A DNA stretch of 64,000 nucleotides from an uncultured Caulobacterales bacterium (GCA_903884425.1 CAISEP010000024.1:61808-125807); one strand, 5' to 3'; positions 10,419 to 19,142 are shown, counted from the first letter of the stretch. The notes: generated by a model from the sequence alone, not told the origin. Translations and numbers: made by a program.

Positions 10419-10967
10419 TCACCCGCGCACCAGCCCCGGCTGTCCGTCCAGCGTCTTCGCGTTGCGCTGATAGCGGCTCTCCAGCCACTCCCCCGGGGCC
10501 TTGTGGTCGATGTAGCGGGTCAGCTGGTCGCGCTCGCCCTTGTAGTCATAGAAGGGCACGCCCCAGCCGCAGGCGTCGGTCACCCGGGTGATCCGGCAAC
10601 GGATGATCCCCCGCGCGGCCTGCGGCATGGGGAACAGCGGCCGCAGCGCCGCGAACTCCGGATCGGCGAAGCTGAACGCCTCCGCCTTGCCGTAGAGGCG
10701 CACGATGTTCGCCGCCCCCTCGAAGGCGCAGAACATGAAGGTGATCCGTCCGTTCTCCCGCACATGGGCATGGGTCTCGATCCCCGAGCCGCCCAGGTCC
10801 AGATAGGCCACGGTGAAATGATCGATCACCACGAAGCTGTCATAGCCCTTGGGCGACAGGTTCACCGACCCCTCCGCCGACAGGGGGGCGGTGGCGACGA
10901 AGAACATCTTCTGGGCCCGGATGAAATCGATCAGCTTGTCGTTCAGGGCGTCGTAGGTGGCGCTCAT
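10419..10967 (-). CDS. Pyridoxamine 5'-phosphate oxidase-like flavin-binding protein
   Basis: 182 residues with the split-barrel FMN-binding fold: [19 protein letters not shown], then [17 protein letters not shown], and the strand [20 protein letters not shown]. The C-terminal residues of true PdxH are not evident, so it is probably an F420- or FMN-dependent oxidoreductase or heme/flavin-utilising relative and not the vitamin B6 enzyme. It lies between the two halves of MetH, 19 bases after the N-terminal half. A role in reductive reactivation of cobalamin is possible but unproven. Confidence 0.8.
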   Translation of the reverse strand: MSATYDALNDKLIDFIRAQKMFFVATAPLSAEGSVNLSPKGYDSFVVIDHFTVAYLDLGGSGIETHAHVRENGRITFMFCAFEGAANIVRLYGKAEAFSFADPEFAALRPLFPMPQAARGIIRCRITRVTDACGWGVPFYDYKGERDQLTRYIDHKAPGEWLESRYQRNAKTLDGQPGLVRG

Positions 10968-10986
10968 GGGACAATCCCTCCTTGGT

Positions 10987-12048
10987 TCAAGCCAGCTCGA
11001 AGGGTTCGAGGCCGGACAGGCGGAGCGCCCGGGGCCGCACCGGCGGGACCCGCGGGGGCTTGCCGGCCACGGCCCGGGCGATGTGGGCGATGTGCTCCGG
11101 CGTGGTGCCGCAGCAGCCGCCGACGATGTTCACAAGGCCTGAGTCCACCCATTCGTGGATGAAGCAGGCGGTCTCGTGCGGGGTCTCGTCATACTGGCCA
11201 AACGCATTGGGCAGGCCGGCATTGGGATAGGCGCTGACCAGGGTGTCGGCGATGCGCGACAGCTCGGCGATGTGCGGCCGCATCAGCTCGGCCCCCAGGG
11301 CGCAGTTCAGCCCCACGGCAAACGGCTTGGCGTGCTTCACCGAGGCCCAGAACGCCTCCACCGTCTGGCCGGACAGGGTGCGGCCCGACCGGTCGGTGAT
11401 GGTGCCGCTGATCCAGATGGGCAGGGGCGCCAGCCCCTCGTCGGCCAGGTCCATCACCGCCTTGATCGCCGCCTTGGCGTTCAGGGTGTCGAAGATGGTC
11501 TCGATCAGGAACAGGTCCACCCCGCCCTCGTGCAGGGCCCGGGCCTGCTGCTTGTAGGCGTCATAGACCTGGGCGAAGGTCACCGCCCGGGCACCGGGGT
11601 CGTTCACGTCCGGGCTGATGGACAGGGTGCGGTTCAGGGGGCCGATGGAGCCGGCCAGGAAGCGCGGCCTGGACGGGTCCCGGGCGGTCCAGCGGTCCGC
11701 CGCCTCCCGCCCCAGCTTCGCCGCAGCGTGGTTCAGGGCCACGACCTGGTCCTCCATGCCATAGTCGGCCTGGCCGATGACGGTGGAGGAGAAGGTATTG
11801 GTTTCGGAAATGTCCGCCCCCGCCGCAAAATAGGCGTCGTGCAGCTGGGTGACGATGTCCGGCCGGGTGAGGCACAACAGGTCGTTGTTGCCCTTCTGCG
11901 GATGGTTGTGCTGGGCGAATTGCGCGCCGCGGAAATCCGCCTCCGACAGGCCCTCCCGCTGGATCATCACCCCCCAGGCGCCGTCCAGCACCAGGATGCG
12001 CTGCTGCGCGGCGGCCTTCAGGGCGGCGATGCGGTCCTGTCGGGTCAT
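10987..12048 (-). CDS. metH: Methionine synthase, homocysteine-binding barrel (split MetH, N-terminal polypeptide)
   Basis: 353 residues of the homocysteine S-methyltransferase family. [14 protein letters not shown] near the N-terminus and the zinc-binding cysteines (GLNCALG and [10 protein letters not shown]) are intact. It supplies the homocysteine site for the cobalamin polypeptide at 7622-10264. The start ATG overlaps the stop of the metallo-beta-lactamase-like gene by four bases (ATGA), which fixes the start and indicates translational coupling. Longer readings upstream are another gene in a different frame. Confidence 0.95.
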   Translation of the reverse strand: MTRQDRIAALKAAAQQRILVLDGAWGVMIQREGLSEADFRGAQFAQHNHPQKGNNDLLCLTRPDIVTQLHDAYFAAGADISETNTFSSTVIGQADYGMEDQVVALNHAAAKLGREAADRWTARDPSRPRFLAGSIGPLNRTLSISPDVNDPGARAVTFAQVYDAYKQQARALHEGGVDLFLIETIFDTLNAKAAIKAVMDLADEGLAPLPIWISGTITDRSGRTLSGQTVEAFWASVKHAKPFAVGLNCALGAELMRPHIAELSRIADTLVSAYPNAGLPNAFGQYDETPHETACFIHEWVDSGLVNIVGGCCGTTPEHIAHIARAVAGKPPRVPPVRPRALRLSGLEPFELA

Positions 12049-12905
12049 GGTTGGGCGGCCTTTGCGGTCTGCAGCGCCAGCTGGCGCTCGAAATCGGCTT
12101 CCAGGGTGGCGGTCAGGCGATCCAGCTCCCCCGGAACGATGAAGGGATTGACGGGGTCGTTCAGCCCGGCGCGCTTGTTCTTCAGGTCGAAGAATTCCGC
12201 ATGGGGTGCGAGCAGCACGTCCGCATGGATCGTCTTCAGACGGACGAAGGTGCGACGATAGTCGTCGACAATGCCCGGATACTGCGGCTTCGAGACCAGC
12301 CGGTTGGCCGCCACGCTGGCGGAGCAGAAGAAGAACGCCGTGTGCGTCACCCCATGATCCGTCACCGGAAGGAGAAAGTCCGTGCAGCCCGCCGTATGGC
12401 CGGGGGTCAGGACCACGGTCAGGCGCACGCCCCCCAGTTCCACCACGTCCCCGTCCGCCAGAACCCGGTCCACCTTCACCGGCGGAAAGTCGAAGGCGTG
12501 GATATCCTCCGAACCCGGATAGACCCCGCGCTCCAGGGCCGGGCGGTCGCCGGCACTGGCGGCCAGTTGCGCGCCGGTATCGGCCTTCAGCTTCGCCAGG
12601 GCCCCGGAATGATCGAAATGGGCGTGGCTGTTCAGGAGGATCTTCACGTCGGACAGGGCAAAGCCCAGGGCCTTGATGTTGGCCTCCACCAGGGGCGCGG
12701 CCTCGGGCATGCCGCCGTCCAGCAGGATCAGGCCCTTGGGCGTCTTGATGATCCAGGCGGAAATGCCCTCCGTCCCCACATAATAGACCGTGTCGATCAC
12801 GTGGAAGGGGGGCGCGGGTGCCGTCCAGTTGGGGGGAGCGGCCCCGGCCTGGGGTGCCGCGACGGCCGCCGCCGCCAGAACGAGGGAGAGGACCAGGCGC
12901 TTCAT
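12045..12905 (-). CDS. Subclass B3-like metallo-beta-lactamase, exported
   Basis: 286 residues with a signal peptide (MKRLVLSLVLAAAAVAAPQA). The MBL signature HAHFDH, the third-strand His in PGHTAGCTDF and the late His of LLAPHAEF give the two-zinc set of subclass B3 enzymes (H-x-H-x-D-H, His, His). The opening NWTAPAPPFHVIDTVYYVG also matches B3 enzymes. The family includes CAU-1 of Caulobacter. Both ends overlap neighbours by four bases (ATGA with metF and with metH), so it is an embedded operon member. Beta-lactam hydrolysis is plausible, but the setting suggests a physiological hydrolase role. Confidence 0.88.
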   Translation of the reverse strand: MKRLVLSLVLAAAAVAAPQAGAAPPNWTAPAPPFHVIDTVYYVGTEGISAWIIKTPKGLILLDGGMPEAAPLVEANIKALGFALSDVKILLNSHAHFDHSGALAKLKADTGAQLAASAGDRPALERGVYPGSEDIHAFDFPPVKVDRVLADGDVVELGGVRLTVVLTPGHTAGCTDFLLPVTDHGVTHTAFFFCSASVAANRLVSKPQYPGIVDDYRRTFVRLKTIHADVLLAPHAEFFDLKNKRAGLNDPVNPFIVPGELDRLTATLEADFERQLALQTAKAAQP

Positions 12906-13834
12906 GCCGCCACCGCCTGTTCGCGCACGCCCAGCACCCGGCACAGGGCATAGGTCAGGTCCGCCCGGTTCAGGGTATAGAAGTGGAAGTCCTCGAACCC
13001 TTCCGCGGCCAGCCTTGCACACAGCTCCGCCGCCACGGAGCAGGCCACCAGCCGCCGGGTGTCGGGGTCGGCGTCCAGCCCCTCGAACAGGGGGGGCATC
13101 CAGTCGGGGATCACCGCGCCGGTGGCCCCGGCCATGCGCACCAGGCCCTTGAAGTTGGTCACCGGCATGACGCCGGGCAGGATCGGGATGGTGATCCCTG
13201 CGGCGCGGACCCGGTCGACGAAGCGCAGGAAACCGTCGATGTCGAAGAAGAACTGGCTGATCGCCCGGGTGGCACCGGCGTCCACCTTGGCCTTCAGCAC
13301 CGCGATGTCCCGGTCGGCGGCACCTTCGGGATGGACCTCGGGATAGCAGCCGACGCTGACCTCGAAATCACCGATGCGGCGGATGGCGGCGGTCAGCTCC
13401 GTGGCGTTGGCATAACCGTCCGCCTGCGGAACATAGGCGCCGCCCACCCCGCCCGGCGGGTCGCCGCGCAGGGCCACGATGTGCCGCACCCCGGCATTCC
13501 AGTAGTCGCCGATCACCTCGTCCACCTCTGCCCGGGTGGCGTCCACGCAGGTCAGGTGCGCGGCGGGCTTCAGGCCGGTCTCGTCGATCATGCGCTTCAC
13601 CGTGCGGTGGGTGCGCTCCCGCGTCGAGCCCCCCGCCCCATAGGTGACGGAGACGAAGCTGGGACCCAGCGGTTCCAGCCGGCGCACGGCGGACCACAGG
13701 CTCTCCTCCATTTCCTCCGTCTTCGGCGGAAAGAACTCGAAGGAGACCCGCGGGGGGCGGCCGGTGTTGCGCGCCAGGCCCGCCACCGGACCGACGGCGG
13801 AGGACAGGCGGTCGGCGAACTGGGGCGGTGTCAT
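12902..13834 (-). CDS. metF: Methylenetetrahydrofolate reductase
   Basis: 310 residues, FAD-dependent reduction of 5,10-methylene-THF to 5-methyl-THF, the methyl donor for MetH. Recognisable parts are VSFEFFPPKTEEME near the N-terminus, the catalytic Glu in that stretch, FVSVTYGAGGSTR, and ALRGDPP in the FAD site. It overlaps the upstream regulator and the downstream lactamase-like gene by four bases each. Confidence 0.95.
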   Translation of the reverse strand: MTPPQFADRLSSAVGPVAGLARNTGRPPRVSFEFFPPKTEEMEESLWSAVRRLEPLGPSFVSVTYGAGGSTRERTHRTVKRMIDETGLKPAAHLTCVDATRAEVDEVIGDYWNAGVRHIVALRGDPPGGVGGAYVPQADGYANATELTAAIRRIGDFEVSVGCYPEVHPEGAADRDIAVLKAKVDAGATRAISQFFFDIDGFLRFVDRVRAAGITIPILPGVMPVTNFKGLVRMAGATGAVIPDWMPPLFEGLDADPDTRRLVACSVAAELCARLAAEGFEDFHFYTLNRADLTYALCRVLGVREQAVAA

Positions 13835-14847
13835 GCGGCACTCCGGTTGCGGGCGGCGGTGCGGACGGCGCGCCAGATCTTGACGGTCAGGCCGGTGCCG
13901 GTGTCCTCCCGGTCATTGTCGGCCAGGGGACCCTGTGATGGCAGGGACAGGGGCGGCAGGGACAGGGGCGGCTCGCAGGTCAGGCCGGCGGCCTCCATCC
14001 AGCGGGCGATCTCCTCGTCGGAAAAGCCCAGCCGCCGGTGCTGGTGCGCCTGGCGCAGGGCTTCGTGTGTGTGCGGCGCAAAGTCGGCGATCAGCAGTCG
14101 CCCCCCCGGCGCCACCAGCCGCGCCGCCTCCGCCACGGCCGCGGCGGGTTCGGACAGAAAGTGCAGAACCCGGTGCACCACCACCAGGTCGGCACAGCCA
14201 TCGGCGAGGCCCGTGGCGAAGATGTCCCCGTGCCGCACCTCCACCCGGTCCAGCCCGGCCTCGGCCAGGTGGTTGCGGGCCACGTTCAGCATCTGGTGCG
14301 ACAGGTCGAGGCCCAGGGCCTGCTTCGCCCGGGGCCCCAGAAGGGTCAGCATCCGTCCGGCCCCGGTGCCCAGATCGATCAGCCGGTGGAACGGGCCCGG
14401 CCCGGCGGCGACCTCGATGGCCTTTTCCACGTCCGCCTCGGACACATAGAGGGAGCGGATCTGGTCCCAGTGGGCGGCGTTGCGGGCGAAATAGGCGGCG
14501 GCCTCCGCAAGGCGGGTGCGACGCACCGTCTCCAGCCGCTCCAGGTCGCGGACCAGCGTCTGATCCTGCGGGTCCAAAAGGGCCAGGATCTGCGCCGCCG
14601 CCGCCGCGCCGGGCTCGGTCGTGGCGACCCGGTAGAACACCCAGGCCCCGTCGGGGAACCGCTCCACCAGACCGGCTTCGGTGAGGAGCTTCAGGTGACG
14701 GGAGACCCGGGGCTGGCTCTGGTCGAGGATCTGGCCGAGCTCCATCACCGCCAGCTCGTCCCGGGCCAGAAGGGTCAGGATGCGCAGGCGCGTGGGCTCC
14801 CCCGCCGCACGCAGCATCTCCACAACGGTCTGTGCGCCCAGGCTCAT
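13831..14847 (-). CDS. ArsR-type regulator fused to a SAM methyltransferase domain
   Basis: 338 residues from the ATG at 14847, which has AGGGAG at good spacing. An ATG eight codons upstream (14871) would abut the operator and is less likely. Residues about 10-85 form a winged helix (LGQILDQSQPRVSRHLKLLTEAGLVERF). Residues about 140-290 form a class I methyltransferase (LIDLGTGAGRMLTLL, GLDLSHQML). The CxC metal site of ArsR is missing, so the effector is probably not a metal. The fused SAM/SAH-binding domain and position as first gene of the met operon suggest control of methionine synthesis by SAM or SAH, as in SahR-like regulators. Confidence 0.88.
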   Translation of the reverse strand: MSLGAQTVVEMLRAAGEPTRLRILTLLARDELAVMELGQILDQSQPRVSRHLKLLTEAGLVERFPDGAWVFYRVATTEPGAAAAAQILALLDPQDQTLVRDLERLETVRRTRLAEAAAYFARNAAHWDQIRSLYVSEADVEKAIEVAAGPGPFHRLIDLGTGAGRMLTLLGPRAKQALGLDLSHQMLNVARNHLAEAGLDRVEVRHGDIFATGLADGCADLVVVHRVLHFLSEPAAAVAEAARLVAPGGRLLIADFAPHTHEALRQAHQHRRLGFSDEEIARWMEAAGLTCEPPLSLPPLSLPSQGPLADNDREDTGTGLTVKIWRAVRTAARNRSAA

Positions 14848-14871
14848 GCGGGACTCCCTGTTCCGGTTCAT

Positions 14872-14887
14872 ATAAAGATATCTTTAT
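14872..14887. promoter_or_regulatory. Operator candidate: 16-bp perfect palindrome before the met operon
   Basis: ATAAAGATATCTTTAT is a perfect palindrome, 24 bases upstream of the regulator's start codon, in a short AT-rich island of a very GC-rich window. A related half site (CTTTATG) follows immediately. This is the form and place expected of an autoregulatory site for the ArsR-type protein encoded next to it. Confidence 0.7.
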
Positions 14888-15151
14888 GCCTTTATGTAAA
14901 GAAAATTCTCCTAAACCGGCGCTCCGGGTTCATGGCCGGGCCCGGCCCGGGCGGGGTCACCGGGGCGCGGCCCCAGCGACAGTGCGGCCTTATCGCCACG
15001 GTGGTGGAATCGTGCGATGGCTGAGGTCTAAAATTCGCGAATTCTGCCGCAATCGCCTTGATTTCGCCTGAGGTGGCTCTCAGTTAGCCGGAGACGGAAA
15101 CGCGTCCCTGGTCCTTGTCCCACGTCGCGTCTTGTTCGGATACCCACCCCC

Positions 15152-16117
15152 ATGCGCCCACACCCCGTCCCCTCCGCGACACGGCCCGGCCGCCGCCATC
15201 GAGCGGCGCTGCTGTCCGTCGCCGGGCTGGTGATCGGCCTCGCCGGGGCCGCCCGGGCGGACGTGCCGGTCTCCATCGGCGTGTTCCTGGCCGACACGGC
15301 GGTGACGGACACCGCCCTGGCCGCCGCGGCCGCCTCGGGCGGCGAGGAGCCGTCCACCCTGGCCCATGGCGGCCCGGTGGTGACCGGAACCGATGCGCCC
15401 GGCGGCATCCACGACCCGTACGAGGGGTGGAACCGGGGGGTCTACGGCTTCAACAAGGGCCTGGACCGGGCGCTCCTGCGTCCGGCGGCCATGGGCTATC
15501 GCCGGGCCCTGCCCCGGGAGGCGCGGGAGGGCGTGCACAACGTCCTGGCCAATCTCGGCTCGCCGGTGATCTTCCTGAACGACGTGCTGCAGGTGCAGCC
15601 GCAACCGGCGGGGGAGACGGCGGTGCGCTTTGCCGTGAACACCACCGTGGGGGTTCTCGGAGTGTTCGACGTGGCCAGCCAGATGGGCGTCTATCGCCAT
15701 CGCGCGGACTTCGGCCAGACCCTCGGCCGCTATGGCGTCGCGACGGGGCCCTATGTCTATCTGCCGGTGTTCGGCCCCTCCAGCGTGCGGGACACGGTGG
15801 GCCTGGTGGTCAACATGGCCATGGACCCGCTGAACTATGCCCGCTTTGACGGGGACGTGGCGGCGAAGCTGACGGTCATCGGGGCCAATGCCCTCGACAC
15901 CCGGGTGGGCCTGGATCGGGACCTGAAGGATCTCGACCGGTCCGCGACGGACCCCTATGCCGCCACCCGGTCCGTCTGGATCCAGAACCGCCGGGCCTTC
16001 ATCCGCGGCGACCGGCCGGAGGATGTGCAGGACCTGCCGGACTTCACGCCGGACGCTCCGGCAAGCCCCGCCCCTTCGCCCCAGGCACAACCCCCTCGCC
16101 CCCGGACGGGCGGCTGA
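15152..16117 (+). CDS. mlaA: MlaA/VacJ-family phospholipid transport protein
   Basis: 321 residues. The VacJ core is clear: DPYEGWNRGVYGFNKGLD, the FLNDVLQ and FAVNTTVGVLGVFD helices, and FGQTLGRYGVATGPYVYLPVFG. MlaA removes surface phospholipid from the outer membrane and passes it to MlaC. The N-terminus looks like a signal peptidase I substrate (GAARADV) with no lipobox cysteine, unlike the lipoprotein MlaA of E. coli. The mlaC gene follows. Upstream lies about 300 bp without a gene, holding the met operator and a 12-bp palindrome AATTCGCGAATT at 15032-15043. Confidence 0.92.
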   Translation: MRPHPVPSATRPGRRHRAALLSVAGLVIGLAGAARADVPVSIGVFLADTAVTDTALAAAAASGGEEPSTLAHGGPVVTGTDAPGGIHDPYEGWNRGVYGFNKGLDRALLRPAAMGYRRALPREAREGVHNVLANLGSPVIFLNDVLQVQPQPAGETAVRFAVNTTVGVLGVFDVASQMGVYRHRADFGQTLGRYGVATGPYVYLPVFGPSSVRDTVGLVVNMAMDPLNYARFDGDVAAKLTVIGANALDTRVGLDRDLKDLDRSATDPYAATRSVWIQNRRAFIRGDRPEDVQDLPDFTPDAPASPAPSPQAQPPRPRTGG

Positions 16118-16142
16118 GGCCCGGGCCGCCACGCCGCCTCCG

Positions 16143-16166
16143 CAACCTCTCAACCTCTCAACCTCT
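16143..16166 (+). repeat. Three tandem copies of CAACCTCT between mlaA and mlaC
   Basis: The 8-bp unit CAACCTCT occurs three times without error, ending about 15 bases before the mlaC start codon, where a ribosome site would be expected. No Shine-Dalgarno sequence is visible, so copy number could alter translation of mlaC by spacing or structure. Confidence 0.9.
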
Positions 16167-16180
16167 CCGTGACGGATTCC

Positions 16181-16882
16181 ATGACCCGCTTTTCCGCCTC
16201 TGCTCCGCGTACCGCGTCCCTCGCCGCGGCCGGCACGGCCCTTCTGGCCCTCGCCACTGCCGCGGTGGCGCCGACCGCGGTGGCCCTGACGGCCCTGGCG
16301 ACCCCTGCCGCCGCCCAGTCCGCCCGGGCCGACCGGGACCCGGCGGCGGAGGCCTTCGTGCTGTCCGAAGCCAATCACGTGCTGGCGGTGCTCGGCGACA
16401 AGACCATGTCGGTAGAGGCCAAGAAGAAGACCTTCCGCGCCCTGATCGACGAGGTGGCGGACGTGCCGAAGATCACCAGCTATGTGCTGGGCAAGTACCG
16501 GCGGAGCCTGACGGACGCCCAGTTCCACGACTTTGCCGTCGCCTTCCGCGAATTCGCCAATACGGTCTATGAGAGCCGGCTGGGCACCTACAAGGGCGAG
16601 ACCCTGCGGGTCACCGGCTCCATCGTCCGCCGCCCCGGGGACGTGGTGGTGACCAGCGAGGTGGTCGGCGGCCAGACCAAGCAGCCCCTGAAGGTGCTGT
16701 GGCGGGTGCTGAAGGGGGATGACGGCCGCTGGCGCGCCGTGGACGTGCAGGTGGAAGGAGTCTGGCTGGCCGTGACGGAGCAGCAGGACTTCGTCTCCAC
16801 CCTCGACAATGCCCACGGGGACATCAACGTCCTGATCGCCCAACTGAAGGGCGAGAAGAAAGAGGCCGTGAAGCCTCACTGA
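16181..16882 (+). CDS. mlaC: MlaC/Ttg2D-family periplasmic phospholipid carrier
   Basis: Long signal peptide ending near AAAQS-ARA, then the MlaC fold: TFRALIDEVADVPKITSYVL, RRSLTDAQFHDFAVAFREF and the C-terminal strand WRAVDVQVEGVWLAVTEQQD. It shuttles phospholipid between MlaA and the inner-membrane MlaFEDB complex, whose genes are not in the window. I use the ATG at 16181. A GTG at 16169 in the same frame is the alternative, and neither has a strong ribosome site. Confidence 0.9.
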   Translation: MTRFSASAPRTASLAAAGTALLALATAAVAPTAVALTALATPAAAQSARADRDPAAEAFVLSEANHVLAVLGDKTMSVEAKKKTFRALIDEVADVPKITSYVLGKYRRSLTDAQFHDFAVAFREFANTVYESRLGTYKGETLRVTGSIVRRPGDVVVTSEVVGGQTKQPLKVLWRVLKGDDGRWRAVDVQVEGVWLAVTEQQDFVSTLDNAHGDINVLIAQLKGEKKEAVKPH

Positions 16883-16970
16883 CCGGACGCTGACGAGAGG
16901 CGCGTGGCTTGACCCTGCGCCCGGCCCGCACCGGCCCAGGCCCCCGCCCCGACTGACCCCTGCCCCGATT

Positions 16971-17018
16971 GGCTTGGGCCCTGATCGGCTTGGGCCCTGA
17001 CCGGCTTGGGCCCTGACT
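16971..17018 (+). repeat. Three tandem 16-bp repeats (GGCTTGGGCCCTGAYC)
   Basis: Copies begin at 16971, 16987 and 17003 and differ only in the last two bases. GGGCCC inside the unit is palindromic. The array fills the space between the convergent mlaC and VOC genes. It is a simple tandem array of unknown role. Confidence 0.9.
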
Positions 17019-17026
17019 GGCCTCCG

Positions 17027-17389
17027 TCAGGCCGGGGAGTGGTCCGCCCCCACAGGCTCCGTCGTCCAGACGGCCAGCTCGTTCCCCGCCGGGTCGCGGA
17101 AATGGAACCGACGCCCGCCGGGAAAATGGAAGATCGGCCGCGTCACCTCTCCCCCCGCGGCGACCACCCGCGCCAGCATGGCCTCCGGGTCCGCCACACG
17201 GATGACCACCAGGGGCGCGCCCGTCCGCTCCGACGGGTCGGTGGCCAAACCACCGTCCAGCCCGCCGTCGAAGGCCGCATAGTCGGGGCCGTAGTCGGTG
17301 AACTGCCAGCCGAAGACCCCGCCATAGAAGCTCCGCAGTTCCCCCATGTCGTCCCCGGGGATTTCCACATAGTCGATCCGCCCGTCCAT
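17027..17389 (-). CDS. VOC-family (glyoxalase/bleomycin-resistance-like) protein
   Basis: One vicinal-oxygen-chelate domain of about 120 residues: RIDYVEIPGDDMGELRSFYG, then VFGWQFTDYG, and the late strand GRRFHFRDPAGNELAVW. I prefer the ATG at 17389, which places GGGGAGA upstream. An ATG at 17407 adds six residues. Substrate unknown; most single-domain members of this group are uncharacterised. Confidence 0.8.
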   Translation of the reverse strand: MDGRIDYVEIPGDDMGELRSFYGGVFGWQFTDYGPDYAAFDGGLDGGLATDPSERTGAPLVVIRVADPEAMLARVVAAGGEVTRPIFHFPGGRRFHFRDPAGNELAVWTTEPVGADHSPA

Positions 17390-17496
17390 GCCGCCCGTCT
17401 CCCCCATCCGTCCGTTCCGTTTGTTCTACATTTGTTCTCGCGCGCACGACGAAGCCCGTCAAGTCCCGCCCCCTGCGACCAGCCGCCGCGGCGCGG

Positions 17497-18159
17497 CTAG
17501 GGCAGGGCCCAGACCCCGGTGCGCTTGATCTCCATGTCCTCGAGTTCGCGAGTGGTCTCGACCCGGTACTCGGCCAGGGGGATGAGCCCCTTCGGGTCGA
17601 AATAGGTCCGCCCCGGGTCCCCCACCAGCACCTGCGTTCCCCGGGCCCGGGCGGCCTCCAGCCAGCGGCGGACCCGGGCGGCGAGCGGCCCCTCATAGGC
17701 GATGTCGCCGGCGGTGATCAGGTCCACCGGTGGCGGCGGGCGGTCCAGCAGGTCCTCTTCCAGAAAGGTGATCGCGACCCCGTTGGCCTCCCCGTTCAGG
17801 GCCACGGCGGCGGCGCAGAAGGGGTCGATGTCGCAGGCGGTGGCGGCGGTGGCCCCCGCGCGCAGGGCGGCGATGGCGACGAGGCCGGAGCCGGTGGCGA
17901 AGTCCAGCACCGTGCGGCCGGCCACCACCTCCGGATGGTCCAGCAGATAGCGGGCCAGCGCCTGTCCCCCGGCCCAGGCAAAGGCCCAGAAGGGGGGTGG
18001 AAGGCCAAGCGCCCCCAGCTCCTCCTCCGTCATCCGCCAGATCGGCGTCACCTCGTCGGCGAGCCACAGCTGCAGCTCCGGCGCGTGGGGCGGCCGCTGC
18101 AGGCGGGTGTTGGCGAGGATGAAGGCGCGGGAGTCGGTGATCCGGGCCGCGGCGCTCAC
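17497..18159 (-). CDS. Class I SAM methyltransferase, METTL20/ETFB-lysine-methyltransferase-like
   Basis: 220 residues from a GTG that overlaps the stop of the desaturase gene (GTGA), which fixes the start. LQLWLADEVTPIW and PPPFWAFAWAGGQALARYLL resemble bacterial METTL20, which methylates lysines of the electron-transfer flavoprotein beta subunit. The SAM site reads VLDFATGSGLVAIAALRAGA with acidic D in ACDIDPF. Longer readings are out of frame with homology. Its coupling to a fatty acid desaturase fits a link to acyl-lipid metabolism, but ETFB as the target is an inference. Confidence 0.8.
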   Translation of the reverse strand: MSAAARITDSRAFILANTRLQRPPHAPELQLWLADEVTPIWRMTEEELGALGLPPPFWAFAWAGGQALARYLLDHPEVVAGRTVLDFATGSGLVAIAALRAGATAATACDIDPFCAAAVALNGEANGVAITFLEEDLLDRPPPPVDLITAGDIAYEGPLAARVRRWLEAARARGTQVLVGDPGRTYFDPKGLIPLAEYRVETTRELEDMEIKRTGVWALP

Positions 18160-19142
18160 GATGCGCCGGCGGCGGCGGCCTCGGGCTTGCGGGAGACGGA
18201 GTCCAGCACGTTGAGATAGCCGGTGCGCACCTCCATCCGCGCCGTGATGCCCTTGGCGGTCAGCAGGGCGTGGGCCCTCGGCAGGGACCAGCAGGGCAGG
18301 TGCATGAACATGTGATGCTCGCAGTGATAGTTCACATAGTAGGGGGCGATCAGGGCCCGCTCGATCCAGTCGGCGCGGGTGGTGCGGGCGTGGCGCAGGG
18401 GGTCGTTGTTGTCCGGCATGCAGGCATGCTCGGCAATGTTCCGCAGCCGCGTGATCAGCGGGTACCAGGTGGCCAGCGGCAGCAGCCAGAAGGCGAAATA
18501 GGCCCACCACAGGCCCGCCAGGCTGAGCCCCGCCAGCAGCACCCCGTTGCAGATGAGGAACGGCCCCTCGTGCGCCCAGATGGCCTTGAGGATCTGCGGC
18601 ACGGACTGCCCCGCGGCCCGACCCTTGGCGAAGGCGGTCAGATAGGGCTGCACCCGCTGCTTGTAGAAGGTCTGGCCGGTGAGGTCGCGGAGGATCTTGC
18701 GGCGGAGCGAGCTGCGGGTGGTGGGGAACGGCGCGGACAGGACGAGGTCCGGGTCCTCCGGCTGCTGGGTGAACTTGTGGTGCTGCAGGTGATAGGGGCG
18801 GTAGCGCTTAAGGTTGGCCCCCACCGGCCGGCCGCAGAACCACTCCCCCACGAAGTCGTTCACCTTCAGGTCCGGATGGATGCAGCCATGGGCGGCGTCG
18901 TGCTGCAGGATGGCCAGCCCCAGCTGGCGGCAGCCGATTATCATCACCGCCAGCACGAAGGTGACGGGATTGGTCCACACCACCGCCACGGCCATGGCGG
19001 CGAAGATCACGATCCAGGCATGGGCCACCAGCGCCAGCCCCCGCCAGGAGGAGCGCACGGACAGGCGCGCCCATTCCTCGGGAGTGAAGTAGTCCTTGGG
19101 ATCAACGCGAAGGGCGGCGGCCACGGGTGTCTTCCTCTGCAA
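18156..19142 (-). CDS. Membrane fatty acid desaturase family protein
   Basis: 328 residues with the three histidine boxes of integral-membrane di-iron desaturases: HDAAHG, HLQHH and HCEHH. Between them lie four hydrophobic segments (for example LALVAHAWIVIFAAMAVAVV). Such enzymes introduce double bonds into acyl chains or hydroxylate lipids or carotenoids using O2. It overlaps the METTL20-like gene and is divergent from the LprI-like gene. Confidence 0.9.
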   Translation of the reverse strand: MQRKTPVAAALRVDPKDYFTPEEWARLSVRSSWRGLALVAHAWIVIFAAMAVAVVWTNPVTFVLAVMIIGCRQLGLAILQHDAAHGCIHPDLKVNDFVGEWFCGRPVGANLKRYRPYHLQHHKFTQQPEDPDLVLSAPFPTTRSSLRRKILRDLTGQTFYKQRVQPYLTAFAKGRAAGQSVPQILKAIWAHEGPFLICNGVLLAGLSLAGLWWAYFAFWLLPLATWYPLITRLRNIAEHACMPDNNDPLRHARTTRADWIERALIAPYYVNYHCEHHMFMHLPCWSLPRAHALLTAKGITARMEVRTGYLNVLDSVSRKPEAAAAGAS

